Assembly (NCBI RefSeq): GCF_013282665.1 | Contig: NZ_CP054041.1 | Coordinates: 1,718,001-1,782,000, forward strand | DNA length: 64,000 nt | Direction of reading: 5' to 3' | From: Listeria monocytogenes | GTDB lineage: Bacteria; Bacillota; Bacilli; Lactobacillales; Listeriaceae | In this document: one piece after another, positions 44,666 to 54,455 of the stretch | Layout: each line of letters opens with the position of its first letter | How positions within the stretch are numbered: position 1 is the first letter of the stretch | Notes under the pieces: generated by a model | Seen by the model: the letters and a program-made list of their open reading frames with translations, nothing else | Told to the model about the DNA's origin: nothing | Database searches by the model: none | Made by a program: the position numbers and the translations under genes

Positions 44666-45379
44666 ATGATTATCAAAAAAACATTAATTGTAGGATTAAT
44701 TGGCATAAGTTCAGTCACACTTTTCGCACCATCTGCTTTTGCAGTAACTTCTGAGGGAGATTCAAAAGCAACCGTTAAATTTAAGGCGGGGACAGGCATT
44801 GTTGAGCCGGTTGATCCGGAAGACCCAACAAAACCAATCGACCCGTTAGACCCGAGTAATCCAACTGATCCAGGGACTGGAAATACAGGTTCATTGACAT
44901 TGGATTATGTATCTTCAGTTAATTTTGGAGAGCATGAAGTATCATCCACAGAACAAAGCTATTCCTCCACATCAAGAAAACCGTTCATCCAAATATCTGA
45001 CCGTCGTGGAACAGGCGCAGGGTGGAAAGTGACAGCAACTGCAACCGCTTTTCAAGATGAAGATGGTACAGCTTCTTTGTCCGGAGCAACATTATCATTT
45101 AAAAACGGAGAAACAGCCTCAGCTAGCACCACAGCAACGACACCAACGGCTGCTCAAACCGTTGAATTACCGACAGATGGAACTTCAATTGTGAGTGTTG
45201 TTTCGGCAAAAGCATCTGAAGGTATGGGAACATGGATTAATCGTTGGTTTGGCACTACACCAAATGATACGGCTAGCTTAAATGACAATGTACAATTAAC
45301 GATACCAGCAGGAAGCGCAACACTTGGAGACCATGAAGCAACTATTACATGGACATTATCTGACGCGCCAGGAGTTTAA
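44666..45379 (+). CDS. Small WxL-domain cell-surface protein
   Basis: The 237-residue protein has a signal peptide (cleavage near AFA-VT, about residue 27) and an Asp-Pro-rich linker (VDPEDPTKPIDPLDPSNP). A WxL domain follows with GAGWKVTATAT in the middle and ITWTLSDAP at the very C-terminus. WxL domains bind peptidoglycan non-covalently. It heads a cluster with a DUF916/DUF3324 protein and a large WxL protein, the standard WxL gene set. Confidence 0.88.
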   Translation: MIIKKTLIVGLIGISSVTLFAPSAFAVTSEGDSKATVKFKAGTGIVEPVDPEDPTKPIDPLDPSNPTDPGTGNTGSLTLDYVSSVNFGEHEVSSTEQSYSSTSRKPFIQISDRRGTGAGWKVTATATAFQDEDGTASLSGATLSFKNGETASASTTATTPTAAQTVELPTDGTSIVSVVSAKASEGMGTWINRWFGTTPNDTASLNDNVQLTIPAGSATLGDHEATITWTLSDAPGV

Positions 45380-45381
45380 AA

Positions 45382-45422
45382 AATTTGCGTTTAGAATTCT
45401 CTTCTAGACGCAAACTTTTTAT
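45382..45422 (+). terminator. Intra-cluster hairpin terminator or attenuator
   Basis: TTTGCGTTTAGAA (45384-45396) pairs with TTCTAGACGCAAA (45402-45414) and is followed by CTTTTTATT. It lies between the first and second WxL-cluster genes and may make the first gene more abundant. Confidence 0.75.
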
Positions 45423-45447
45423 TAAAGACGATGGAAGGAAGGTTTAA

Positions 45448-46473
45448 TTGAAGAAGAAGTTTCTTAGTTTATTGTTCATTATTCCATTATTAGCCACATG
45501 CGGCAATTTTACAGAAGCACAGGCGGCAGAAGGAGATGTTGGCTATTCTGTTCAAGCTCATATTCCGGATAACCAAATAGATAAAAGGCAAACTTATTTT
45601 GACTTAAAAATGCAGCCAAACAAAAAACAAGCAGTAGAAATCGATGTGATGAATAGTTCGAATGAAGAAATTCAAGTGGAAGCAGCAATCAATTATGCAT
45701 CTACCAATCGAACAGGTGTCATTGATTACACTAAAAATGATCTTACGAAAAAAGATAAAAGTTTAAAATATCCACTTCCAGAACTAGCTAAAATTCCAGA
45801 CGACCAAAAACTCCTAACGATACCAGTAAATGGCAAAAAGACCGTCCAAGTGATGATTGAAATGCCTGCTGAATCGATTGATGGCGTTGTTTTGGGCGCA
45901 GTAGAGTTTAAAAAGAAAAACACCAAAGAGACAAAGAAAACAAAAGGTGTCTCCTTAAAAAATGAATATTCCTATATTGTCGGCATGCAACTAGCTGAAA
46001 CCGACAAACAAGTCAAACCACATATGAATTTACTAAGTATCAAACCGGCACTCCTCAACTATCACACAGCGATAGTTGCCAAATTACAAAACGATCAACC
46101 AGTCATTCTGGAAAACCTAAGTATTGATGCAAAAGTCTATCAACAAAATTCGTATAAATTACTTTACCAAACAAAGAAAGCGAATATGAAAATGGCGCCA
46201 AATTCCAATTTTGATTTTGGGATTGACTTGGAAAATCAACCTTTAAAAGAAGGCAAATACAGATTAAAAATGACTGCAACAAATGGTGTGGAAACCTGGA
46301 CTTGGGACGAAGCATTCACCATTGGTAAAGAAGGACAAAACTTAAATAAAGAAGCAGTAAACCTAGAGAAAACGAACACATGGCTTTACGTTGCGATTGC
46401 TGCAGGTGTGGTTCTTATAGCACTAATCATCATCTTGGCTATAAGAAAACGAAGACAAAAACAAGAAAAATAA
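45448..46473 (+). CDS. WxL-associated membrane-anchored protein (DUF916/DUF3324)
   Basis: The 341-residue protein has an N-terminal signal sequence, a DUF916 domain (YFDLKMQPNKKQAVEIDVMN), a DUF3324 domain, and a C-terminal transmembrane helix (about residues 312-333) with a basic tail. It is thought to tether WxL proteins to the membrane and wall. The start is TTG at 45448 with GGAAGGAAGG upstream. Confidence 0.87.
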   Translation: MKKKFLSLLFIIPLLATCGNFTEAQAAEGDVGYSVQAHIPDNQIDKRQTYFDLKMQPNKKQAVEIDVMNSSNEEIQVEAAINYASTNRTGVIDYTKNDLTKKDKSLKYPLPELAKIPDDQKLLTIPVNGKKTVQVMIEMPAESIDGVVLGAVEFKKKNTKETKKTKGVSLKNEYSYIVGMQLAETDKQVKPHMNLLSIKPALLNYHTAIVAKLQNDQPVILENLSIDAKVYQQNSYKLLYQTKKANMKMAPNSNFDFGIDLENQPLKEGKYRLKMTATNGVETWTWDEAFTIGKEGQNLNKEAVNLEKTNTWLYVAIAAGVVLIALIIILAIRKRRQKQEK

Positions 46474-46490
46474 AGAAAGGAGCTGGCGAA

Positions 46491-48956
46491 TTGGCTTTCA
46501 AAAAATTAATACTTGTATTGACCATTGCGGCTCTTTTTCTTGGTTTTAAAATAGTGGTAGCAGCGGAAAATGGGAGTCCGGACTTAGCACCAAATGAAGC
46601 GATAGTGACTAATTTTGCAGAATTAAAAACAGCTATCTCCGAAGATAATGGAATAGACACAGTTTATTTAGGTGCAGATGTTGAATTATCGGGTGGAATT
46701 ATCATCCCAGCAGCGAAAAAGACATTTACTTTATCAGGGAAAAATCCAGCAACAGGTGAAAGACATACTTTGACAGAAACAATGGCATCAGCTGGTGCCC
46801 AGAGTAGCGTGATTACAGTTAATACAAACACAGGTGCGAAAGAGACAACGTTAAAAGATATCAATATTGTCGGGAAAAATTATTATGGGACGATTTCCGT
46901 TTATGCAGCTGCGAAAAACGTCGTACAAAACTATGAAAATGTTCATTACCAAGGTCCGCAAATGATTTATAATTTGAATGGAACAGCAAATTTTAAAGGA
47001 ACTAATGATATAACAATCGCATCGGTTGTATCTGGTTCGGCAGCACCGAATGAAGTGGCGGAAATTAAAGGTGTGAGCGTTTCCGGCAAATTGAATATCA
47101 ATCACGCAAGTTCGAATGCGAATAGTGTTTTTTGGTTCGGAAGTGGAACGGCTGAGGTAAATACTTTTACAGTGGAAGAAAATGCAGATGTGACGATACT
47201 TTCTAATGGGACAGGGATGTTTTATCGTTCAGGGACAAAACCAATTGATATAGATGTGAAAAAGAATGCGAAGTTAGCTATTACGTCTAATAATAATATT
47301 TTTCGAGACACACCGGGCGGAGCTGTTAAAATTGCAGAAGGTGCAGATGTAACGATGACAAAAACAGCTGGTGCGAATCCACTTCTGTGGTTGGCTAATG
47401 ATGTTACCGTAAGTCCTGATGCCCGCTTTATCTTAAATAAAACAGGCGGAACTGGCTATATTATCCAGTTTTATAATGCGACGGCGAAGTTAGATATAAA
47501 TGATCCTCTGAGTTTTTTAATTACGACCAATTCGAATACGCCGATGTTTTACTGGCCTTATGCGAATACCTTTAATTTAAGTGCACAAATGGTGAATTAC
47601 TGGGATACGGCAGGAACCATTGATCGAACGGATTTGGCAGCGCAAAGTTTTAGTTTGCCAAATGGGGAAAATGTGACGGGGAGTTTGACTTATACAGGGA
47701 CAACGACGAAAATTCTATCAACAAATGCTGGGATGACTCCTGCTAATTTTAATCAAAATACCGCACGAATGATTGCGATGGGGCGACTGGAGGGAACGAT
47801 AAATCCAGTGACAGACGCAGATAATGAAATTACAGGAACAGCAACACCAAACGCTGTTATTAGCATTTCATATACAGAAAATGGGGGAAATAAAGTTATA
47901 GAAGGACAGGCAAATGATGATGGAACATATCGAATTGCTATTCCAAACGGTTTTATCAAGCCTTACATTAATTTGACTACAACCATCAAACAAGACCAAA
48001 AAAAGATAACATTAGACGATGTAACTGTGGAGGACGTGACTCCGCCAAGTGGGGAGGCAGTTACTCAAATTATCCGACTTGGAGATCCCTTTCCGGATGT
48101 ATCCAAATTAGTAACAAATATTTATGATCATTCTGATAATACGTCTGGAGCGGGAATTACAACTATTTTACGAAGTGCACCTGACACCAGTGTTTTTGGA
48201 CCCGCAGAAGCCATTGTTCGTTTAGAAGATAAGGCGCAAAATTACGTGGATATCCGTGTACCCGTTTTTATTAAAGATGATGAAACAGAGATCCAAGACG
48301 GTAAAGCATTACGAGCGGCGGGCTTTTCGGTAAATGTAAAAGATATTATGGAACTTAATGATGCCGAACTGGAGCAATTTATTTTAACGAAATCAGGTGC
48401 AAAAGCATTCCATATCGAAACTGGCGAGGACTTAAGTACAGAGTTGAAAGTAGCTAGCACCAATTTAAAAAAAGAAACAGGGACCTACACGGCAACGATA
48501 CAAGTTGGTGGATTAACGAAAGAGATTGCGATTCAGGTCACGGGGGAGCTCAAATTTAATCATGTCCCAGAAACGATTTCCTTCGAAACAATGGAGCTTA
48601 ATCAACAAAAAAATATCGCTAAACGAAATGCTGACTTTGATTTTTCTGTACTTGATTCAAGAGGGGCAGGCGGCAAATTTAGCGTAACAGCGACCGTTAA
48701 AACACCGCTGACTTCCACGATGAATTCGGCGCATACTTTGCCAAATGGACTCATTTTTATTGATAATACTGGAGAGAAAAAAATTCTTTCCGCTGAACCA
48801 ATCACCATTTTTGAATCACAGTCAGCAAGTGAGATGATTGTTCCGATAGAATGGGCAGAAGACCAAGGGATTTTGGTGGAAGTTGATGCAGCGGAAGCCT
48901 ATGTGGATGAAAGCTATGAAACGACAATCGAGTGGACTTTGACGGACGCTCCGTAA
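46491..48956 (+). CDS. Large WxL-domain surface protein
   Basis: The 821-residue protein has a signal peptide (AFKKLILVLTIAALFLGF then VVAAENG). A region of repeated short beta strands (about residues 40-380) resembles a beta-helix adhesin. A bacterial Ig-like part follows (ADNEITGTATPNAVISISY), and a C-terminal WxL domain ends in IEWTLTDAP. The start is TTG at 46491, preceded by AAAGGAG. The open frame extends upstream into the preceding gene, but that part is not protein-like. It probably functions with the other two WxL-cluster proteins at the surface. Confidence 0.85.
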   Translation: MAFKKLILVLTIAALFLGFKIVVAAENGSPDLAPNEAIVTNFAELKTAISEDNGIDTVYLGADVELSGGIIIPAAKKTFTLSGKNPATGERHTLTETMASAGAQSSVITVNTNTGAKETTLKDINIVGKNYYGTISVYAAAKNVVQNYENVHYQGPQMIYNLNGTANFKGTNDITIASVVSGSAAPNEVAEIKGVSVSGKLNINHASSNANSVFWFGSGTAEVNTFTVEENADVTILSNGTGMFYRSGTKPIDIDVKKNAKLAITSNNNIFRDTPGGAVKIAEGADVTMTKTAGANPLLWLANDVTVSPDARFILNKTGGTGYIIQFYNATAKLDINDPLSFLITTNSNTPMFYWPYANTFNLSAQMVNYWDTAGTIDRTDLAAQSFSLPNGENVTGSLTYTGTTTKILSTNAGMTPANFNQNTARMIAMGRLEGTINPVTDADNEITGTATPNAVISISYTENGGNKVIEGQANDDGTYRIAIPNGFIKPYINLTTTIKQDQKKITLDDVTVEDVTPPSGEAVTQIIRLGDPFPDVSKLVTNIYDHSDNTSGAGITTILRSAPDTSVFGPAEAIVRLEDKAQNYVDIRVPVFIKDDETEIQDGKALRAAGFSVNVKDIMELNDAELEQFILTKSGAKAFHIETGEDLSTELKVASTNLKKETGTYTATIQVGGLTKEIAIQVTGELKFNHVPETISFETMELNQQKNIAKRNADFDFSVLDSRGAGGKFSVTATVKTPLTSTMNSAHTLPNGLIFIDNTGEKKILSAEPITIFESQSASEMIVPIEWAEDQGILVEVDAAEAYVDESYETTIEWTLTDAP

Positions 48957-48989
48957 AAACCTGTTAGCAAAAGTTAACAGGTTTTTTCG
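48955..48989 (+). terminator. Terminator of the WxL cluster
   Basis: AACCTGTTA (48958-48966) pairs with TAACAGGTT (48975-48983), followed by TTTT. Confidence 0.88.
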
Positions 48990-49067
48990 TGTTTTAAGCC
49001 CATTGTTTTCTAAATGCACTAGTTTCTCGTATAATAGCGTTAAGTAATTTGCGAAAGGTGGAAGAAC

Positions 49068-50471
49068 ATGACTTCGGTAATGTGGTTTCGGAGAGATCTT
49101 CGAGTAAATGATAATAAAGCCCTCTATCATGCCTGTAAAGAGGACGATTTGCTTTTGTTATTTCAAGTAAATCCAATACAATTCATCACAGGAAGTCCTA
49201 GTCATCAAGCTTTTTTTGCAAGTGTGGCTCATTTTAAGCAAGAAATCGATAAAACTGCGCATTTACAAATCATGTTTGGTGAACCGGTAGAATGCTTCAA
49301 GCAACTAAAAGATACGCTACCAAGCTGGGATAAAGTTTATTTCAATCGTGATGAAACAGGTTACGGAGCAGAGCGGGACGAGGCGGCGCAAGCTTTCTTT
49401 GACGAACAAAAAATCGAGGTTCAATCCTTCCACGACAGCTATCTTCATTCAGCGGAAGAAGTAAAGAAATCTCCCACAGAATACTATAAAATTTTTACCC
49501 CTTACTATAAAAAATGGCGCGAAGAAATAAAAGAAACACCGTTCAAAGTGACTTTAAAGCCAGAGAATGTCCGGAAAGAAAGTTTGTTTTCGAAATACGA
49601 AGAACAGTTTGCAGAAATGACTTGCGATTTGCCGATATTAGATTCTGGTGAACGAGCAGCGAATACGAGACTTGCGAATTTTATTAAACACGATATTGCT
49701 GACTATGACAAAGCGAGAGATTTCCCGGAACTGGATAAAACAAGCCATTTATCACGTTATTTACGGACGGGAGAAATCTCGATTCGGACGATTTGGCAGG
49801 TACTTCAAGAAACAGAAGCAACAGAAGGACGAGCTACATTTGAAAAAGAACTTTGTTGGCGCGACTTTTATAATATGATTTACGTTTCTTTCCCTAATCA
49901 AAAAAACGAGCCCATCCAAGAAAATTATCGTTTTATTGAATGGGAAAACAACCGCGAATATTTCAAAGCGTGGCAAGAAGGGGAGACTGGTTTCCCGCTC
50001 GTTGATGCAGCGATGCGCCAGTTGAAAGAAACTGGTTGGATGCATAATCGACTAAGAATGATTACGGCGTCCTTTTTAACAAAAGATTTGCTGATTGATT
50101 GGCGTTTTGGCGAAAAATATTTTCAACAAATGCTGATTGATTATGATCCTGCGAGTAATATTGGTGGCTGGCAATGGGCGGCTTCGACTGGAACGGATGC
50201 GGTGCCATACTTTAGGATTTTCAACCCAACGACACAAGCACAAAAATTCGATCCGACTGGGAAATTTATTAGAAAATATGTAAAAGAGTTAGCAAATCTA
50301 CCAGATAAATATATTCATCAACCAGAAAAAATGTCAGAAACAGTGCAAAAAGAGCATGGTTTGATTTTAGGAAAAGACTATCCATTCCCGTTAGTTGACC
50401 ATAAAGAACGGCGGAAATTAGCCATTGCACGCTATGAGTTTAGCAAAGAGCATTATAGGGGAAATATATAG
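49068..50471 (+). CDS. Deoxyribodipyrimidine photolyase (cryptochrome/photolyase class I)
   Basis: The 467-residue flavoprotein has the N-terminal antenna domain start VMWFRRDLRVNDN and the FAD-binding region ELCWRDFYNMI, WMHNRLRMITASFL and WQWAASTGTDAVPYFRIF. It repairs UV-induced pyrimidine dimers using light. Its 5' leader follows the WxL terminator. The length and motifs are complete. Confidence 0.93.
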   Translation: MTSVMWFRRDLRVNDNKALYHACKEDDLLLLFQVNPIQFITGSPSHQAFFASVAHFKQEIDKTAHLQIMFGEPVECFKQLKDTLPSWDKVYFNRDETGYGAERDEAAQAFFDEQKIEVQSFHDSYLHSAEEVKKSPTEYYKIFTPYYKKWREEIKETPFKVTLKPENVRKESLFSKYEEQFAEMTCDLPILDSGERAANTRLANFIKHDIADYDKARDFPELDKTSHLSRYLRTGEISIRTIWQVLQETEATEGRATFEKELCWRDFYNMIYVSFPNQKNEPIQENYRFIEWENNREYFKAWQEGETGFPLVDAAMRQLKETGWMHNRLRMITASFLTKDLLIDWRFGEKYFQQMLIDYDPASNIGGWQWAASTGTDAVPYFRIFNPTTQAQKFDPTGKFIRKYVKELANLPDKYIHQPEKMSETVQKEHGLILGKDYPFPLVDHKERRKLAIARYEFSKEHYRGNI

Positions 50472-50608
50472 ATAATGAGTCAATCATTTAATTAAATGAT
50501 TGATTTTTTTGTGGCAGTATTCACAAAGAATGGGTCTTGAGCAACCTTCTAGGAGTAGGAACCTGGGTATGTTAAAATTCATTTATCAAGTGATAAGGGG
50601 GAATCGCA

Positions 50609-51022
50609 ATGGCACAATTTTTAAAGCTATTTCTAACGAGTGCAGTAGTTTTCTTGATTTTCGATCTTTTTTGGTTACTCGTAGCTTCTAAAAAAATGTA
50701 TCAACAATTTATCGGGGATTTAATGGGGGATGTAAAACTTGCTCCAGCAGTTATTTTTTACTTTATTTATGTCGTTGGTGTTACCTTCTTCGTTTTACTT
50801 CCAGGGACAGAAAAAGGAAGTTTAGGTTACACCATTTTAGCAGGCGCGTTGTTTGGTCTAGTTTGTTATGCGACGTATGATTTGACGAATTTAGCGACAT
50901 TGAAAGATTGGCCAGTTACGATGACTATTATTGATCTTGTTTGGGGAACGGCTGTGACGACTGTAACTTCCGTAATTGTTTACTTTATTAATCTGCATTT
51001 CTTCTCGGGAGTAGGTTCCTAA
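50609..51022 (+). CDS. DUF2177 family membrane protein
   Basis: The 137-residue protein has four predicted membrane segments and the DUF2177 pattern: FDLFWLLVASKKMYQ, FYFIYVVGVTFFVL, and CYATYDLTNLATLKDWP. Function unknown. The stop overlaps the next start (TAATG), so it is coupled to the DhaL-DegV fusion gene. Confidence 0.82.
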   Translation: MAQFLKLFLTSAVVFLIFDLFWLLVASKKMYQQFIGDLMGDVKLAPAVIFYFIYVVGVTFFVLLPGTEKGSLGYTILAGALFGLVCYATYDLTNLATLKDWPVTMTIIDLVWGTAVTTVTSVIVYFINLHFFSGVGS

Positions 51023-52791
51023 TGATGGAGTCAGAAAGCAAACGTCTATTACAAAGTATGCTAAATGGGGCGGCTGAAGTAATTAGTAAAAAAGATGAGC
51101 TTAATCGAATAAATGTTTTTCCCGTAGCAGATGGGGATACGGGTAGTAATTTAGCTTCTTTAATGCAAGCAATTATTGACCATGTTTCCCCGAGAGAATA
51201 TTCAACGAAGGAATTGTTAGAGGAAGTAGCTAGCGCGGCGCTCATCGGGGCTCGTGGTAATTCAGGGATGATTTTTGCGCAATATTTAAATGCTGTTGCG
51301 GAAAGTTATCACCACCTAGAATCGACGTTTGATGGATTAGTTCCAGCGTTTCAAAATGCGGTGCATAAAGCTTATGAAGCATTACTAGAACCCAAAGAGG
51401 GGACTATTTTGTCCGTGATGAAAGCTTGGTCAGAGGAGCTTGCTGGGACGTATAAGCAGGGGCGTTCTTTTCAACAATCGCTTTTAAATGCACAAATAGT
51501 TGCCGAGAAAGCATTGATTAATACCGAATTTCAAATGCCAATTTTACGAAAAAATAGGTTAGTGGATTCTGGTGCGAAAGGGTTTTATTACTTTATCGCT
51601 GGGCTTACAAATGCTTATTGTGGTAAAGCGGTTTCTGCACCCGTTCGTTTTACGGAAGTAGAGCAAGAAGCGGAACATATGCATGTTGAAACAAACGAAC
51701 CAAACTATCGTTATTGCTCGGAATTTATTATCAAACAAGCGACTATCTCAAATCAACGTTTACAGGGAATTCTCGCATCTAAAGGAGATTCCTTAGTAAT
51801 TGCAGGTAATGAGAAACAAATAAAAATCCATATCCACACAAATGAACCAAAAGAAGTTTTAAGGCTCATGGCAGCATACGGCGTGATGACGTATCAAAAA
51901 GTAGATGATATGCGTCTGCAATATGAAGTCACAAAAAAGCCTCGCGCAAAGATTGCTATTGTGACTGATTCGATAGCCGATTTACCAGAAGCATTTTTAC
52001 TGGAGCATCAAGTACACGTATTGCCGATGAATATTCTAGCGGGGGAAGAGAATTTTCTCGATAAATTAACAGTTGGCCCAGATATGATGCAAGAAAAATT
52101 ACGAAAACAAACGAAAATGAGTACAGCGCAGCCAACGATTCGAACAGTGGATGCCTTGCTATCATTTTTAGAAAATAAATATGAACATGTGCTTGTTATC
52201 TCTGTTGCGGCGAAATTAAGCGGAACATATCAATTAATCAAACAGCGAATAAAAGCGCGGGACTTGTCATCGGACTGGATTCGTGTAATTGATTCTAAAT
52301 TAAATTCGGTCGCACAAGGAATTTTAGTAAAACAAGCAGTTGAACTAGTGGAATCAGGGAAATCATGGGAATCTATTTATCCAGAAGTGGAACAAATGAT
52401 TGAGAGGACCTTTATTTATGTGGCAGTTGCAGATTTATCGCCAATGGTGCAGTCTGGCAGAATTCCAAGAGTGTTAGGAAAACTTGCACAGAAATTATCA
52501 CTCTATCCAATCGTGAGTTTGGATGAATCTGGGAATGGTAAATTGATAGGTGTATCGTTTAGTCAAAAACAAAGTATGAAAAAAATCATCAAAAAAGTAG
52601 CAAAACTACAACTGAAAGAGCTAGCGATTACACATGTTTCTTCAAGAGACAACGCGGCAATTTGGCAGAAACAACTTGAAAAAGAAACGGGGGAAATCAG
52701 CTATTTAGTTGATAGTTCAGCGGCCATTGCTATTAGTGCTGGACTCGGAAGTGTCGCCGTTGCAGGGATTAAAAAGGAGGAAACGATATGA
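51022..52791 (+). CDS. DhaL-DegV fusion protein, fatty-acid-kinase-like (FakA+FakB in one chain)
   Basis: The 589-residue protein joins three parts. An N-terminal DhaL/DAK2 kinase domain (about residues 1-195) has the [13 protein letters not shown] motif (D37 and D39 for Mg-ADP) and ARGNSGMI. A FakA-type middle domain follows (about 230-305, YCSEFIIKQ and IHIHTNEP). A DegV domain (about 310-589) has VTDSIADLP (around residue 316) and the TAQPT lipid-site motif. In staphylococci FakA phosphorylates fatty acids bound to separate FakB (DegV) proteins; here both appear on one polypeptide. It overlaps the DUF2177 and DUF1295 genes, suggesting a lipid-related operon. Confidence 0.82.
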   Translation: MMESESKRLLQSMLNGAAEVISKKDELNRINVFPVADGDTGSNLASLMQAIIDHVSPREYSTKELLEEVASAALIGARGNSGMIFAQYLNAVAESYHHLESTFDGLVPAFQNAVHKAYEALLEPKEGTILSVMKAWSEELAGTYKQGRSFQQSLLNAQIVAEKALINTEFQMPILRKNRLVDSGAKGFYYFIAGLTNAYCGKAVSAPVRFTEVEQEAEHMHVETNEPNYRYCSEFIIKQATISNQRLQGILASKGDSLVIAGNEKQIKIHIHTNEPKEVLRLMAAYGVMTYQKVDDMRLQYEVTKKPRAKIAIVTDSIADLPEAFLLEHQVHVLPMNILAGEENFLDKLTVGPDMMQEKLRKQTKMSTAQPTIRTVDALLSFLENKYEHVLVISVAAKLSGTYQLIKQRIKARDLSSDWIRVIDSKLNSVAQGILVKQAVELVESGKSWESIYPEVEQMIERTFIYVAVADLSPMVQSGRIPRVLGKLAQKLSLYPIVSLDESGNGKLIGVSFSQKQSMKKIIKKVAKLQLKELAITHVSSRDNAAIWQKQLEKETGEISYLVDSSAAIAISAGLGSVAVAGIKKEETI

Positions 52792-53561
52792 TGTACTGGA
52801 CAGTAGCACTCGCTTTACTTGTTTACTTTATACTCTGGTTTATTATTTCAAAAATAAAAGGCAAATATTCGCTCGTTGATGTTGCATGGGGCGGAGGTTT
52901 TGTTGTTGTAGCATGGACTGGTTTTTTGACGACATTTAGCATGACGGCGCAAAGTATAACCATCCTTGTTTTAGTGACGATGTGGGGCGTTCGTTTGTTT
53001 TGGCATTTAGCGCGCCGAAATTGGAACAAACCTGAAGATTATCGTTACGTTAATATGCGCAAACGTTGGGGAACGACATTGGTTAATTTGAAAGCTTTCT
53101 TAAATGTCTTCGTGTTGCAAGGAGTTTTATTATTTATTATTGCTTTGCCGATTACACATAGTTTTGCTAATGAAACAGCGACATTCGCTTGGTGGCAAAT
53201 TCTTGGTATTGCTATCTGGGTTATTGGCTTTATTTTTGAAGTTGGTGGCGATTTACAATTAGAAAACTTCAAGAAAAATCCAGCCAATAAAGGCAAATTA
53301 TTAACAACTGGTTTTTGGTCAGTTACGCGGCATCCAAATTATTTTGGTGAAGCACTTAGCTGGTGGGGCGTATTTTTAGTTGCCTATACGCAATTAGCCG
53401 ATCTTTGGCTGATTACTAGCCCGATTGTTATCACGTTACTATTACTATTTGTTTCCGGTGTTCCGTTACTTGAAAAAAAATATCAAGACAGAGCAGATTT
53501 TCAAGCATATGCGAACAAAACGTCAAAATTCTTCCCATTTATTGGTAAAAAAGGTCTGTAA
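52788..53561 (+). CDS. DUF1295 (steroid 5-alpha-reductase-like) membrane protein
   Basis: The 257-residue protein has about six membrane segments. [17 protein letters not shown] is typical of the isoprenylcysteine methyltransferase/5-alpha-reductase fold. It overlaps the preceding gene by four bases (ATGA). Family members act on lipid substrates using NADPH or SAM; the reaction here is unknown. Confidence 0.84.
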   Translation: MMYWTVALALLVYFILWFIISKIKGKYSLVDVAWGGGFVVVAWTGFLTTFSMTAQSITILVLVTMWGVRLFWHLARRNWNKPEDYRYVNMRKRWGTTLVNLKAFLNVFVLQGVLLFIIALPITHSFANETATFAWWQILGIAIWVIGFIFEVGGDLQLENFKKNPANKGKLLTTGFWSVTRHPNYFGEALSWWGVFLVAYTQLADLWLITSPIVITLLLLFVSGVPLLEKKYQDRADFQAYANKTSKFFPFIGKKGL

Positions 53562-53688
53562 AAAGTAGTGATTTTATCTGGCTAATGCTATTAATTGCTA
53601 TTTGTATGATAGAGCGAGTAGAATGAAAGATAGGTACGATAAATAGTATCTGAATATAATACTTTATGAGGCGAGAGGGGTACAACAG

Positions 53689-54231
53689 ATGAAAAAAGAA
53701 AAAACAGTGTTAATTATGAATTTCGATGAAGAAAGCATTTCTTACCAAGCTTTTTCTGAAATGAAAAGATTGCACCAAGAACGCAAGATTATTGGTTATC
53801 AAATGGCAGTGGTAAAACATGAGCCAGGAAATAAACTTGTTGCACAAGATTTTCTTGATTTTACTGGTGCCGATAAAAATATGAAAGATAGCCTTATTGG
53901 TATGTTAATTGGTATTTTAGGCGGCCCATTCGGTATTTTAATAGGTTGGATGGTCGGTGCAATCGTTGGTTCCATGCGAGATGCTGGCGAAGTGAAAGAT
54001 GCTCTAAATGTATTTGAAAGAACATTAAAAACAATTCCTGAAGGTTCTACAGGTGTTATCCTTATTGCGACAGAACAAGAATTAGCAAATGTAAACGATG
54101 TAGCAATGGATGAATTACACGGCCGAGTACAACGTATGGATGAAGCTATCGTAGCTCAAGAAATCAAAAGCGCACAAGAAACAGAAGGAAAAGCAAAAGA
54201 TTCTGCTAAAAAACATTGGTTTGGAAAATAA
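53689..54231 (+). CDS. DUF1269-like glycine-zipper membrane-associated protein
   Basis: The 180-residue protein has a soluble N-terminal alpha/beta part (KTVLIMNFDEESISYQAFSE) and a Gly-rich hydrophobic hairpin at about residues 65-95 (GMLIGILGGPFGILIGWMVG). A charged C-terminus follows. It resembles DUF1269 proteins of unknown role, often stress-associated. No clear SigB promoter was found. Confidence 0.65.
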   Translation: MKKEKTVLIMNFDEESISYQAFSEMKRLHQERKIIGYQMAVVKHEPGNKLVAQDFLDFTGADKNMKDSLIGMLIGILGGPFGILIGWMVGAIVGSMRDAGEVKDALNVFERTLKTIPEGSTGVILIATEQELANVNDVAMDELHGRVQRMDEAIVAQEIKSAQETEGKAKDSAKKHWFGK

Positions 54232-54240
54232 ATTAGTTAA

Positions 54241-54272
54241 ACGAGGACAGAGAAATCTGTTCTCTTTTTTTG
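54241..54272 (+). terminator. Terminator
   Basis: GAGGACAGA pairs with TCTGTTCTC around GAAA, followed by seven T. Confidence 0.85.
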
Positions 54273-54376
54273 TGTTTTAAGAGTGTGAAAACGGGGAAAT
54301 TAACAACATAAAACAACCAGACAGAAAAAAATACAAGATGATAACGCTTAACTCATTTTTATTTTCTGAAAACTAT

Positions 54377-54426
54377 TTGCATCAAATTAAAAACATGCTA
54401 CAATAAACAAGTTGTGAATTTCACAA
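54377..54426 (+). promoter_or_regulatory. Promoter and palindromic operator of the formate-type channel gene
   Basis: TTGCAT (54377-54382) and extended -10 TG-C-TACAAT (54399-54404) are spaced by 16 bases. Immediately after lies the palindrome TTGTGAATTTCACAA (54412-54426), two TTGTGA arms with a 3-base centre, at the transcription start. This resembles Crp/Fnr or Rex half-sites but with a shorter spacer. Confidence 0.65.
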
Positions 54427-54455
54427 GAAAATTTTTTGTTTGGAGATGAAATAAT

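Noticed and set aside
48822-49176. Minus-strand frames over the WxL terminator and photolyase start
   Set aside because: They cross a strong terminator and two well-supported genes and show no domain.
50575-50580. SigB-like -10 (GGGTAT) before the DUF2177 gene
   Set aside because: No GTTT-type -35 element lies 12-17 bases upstream.
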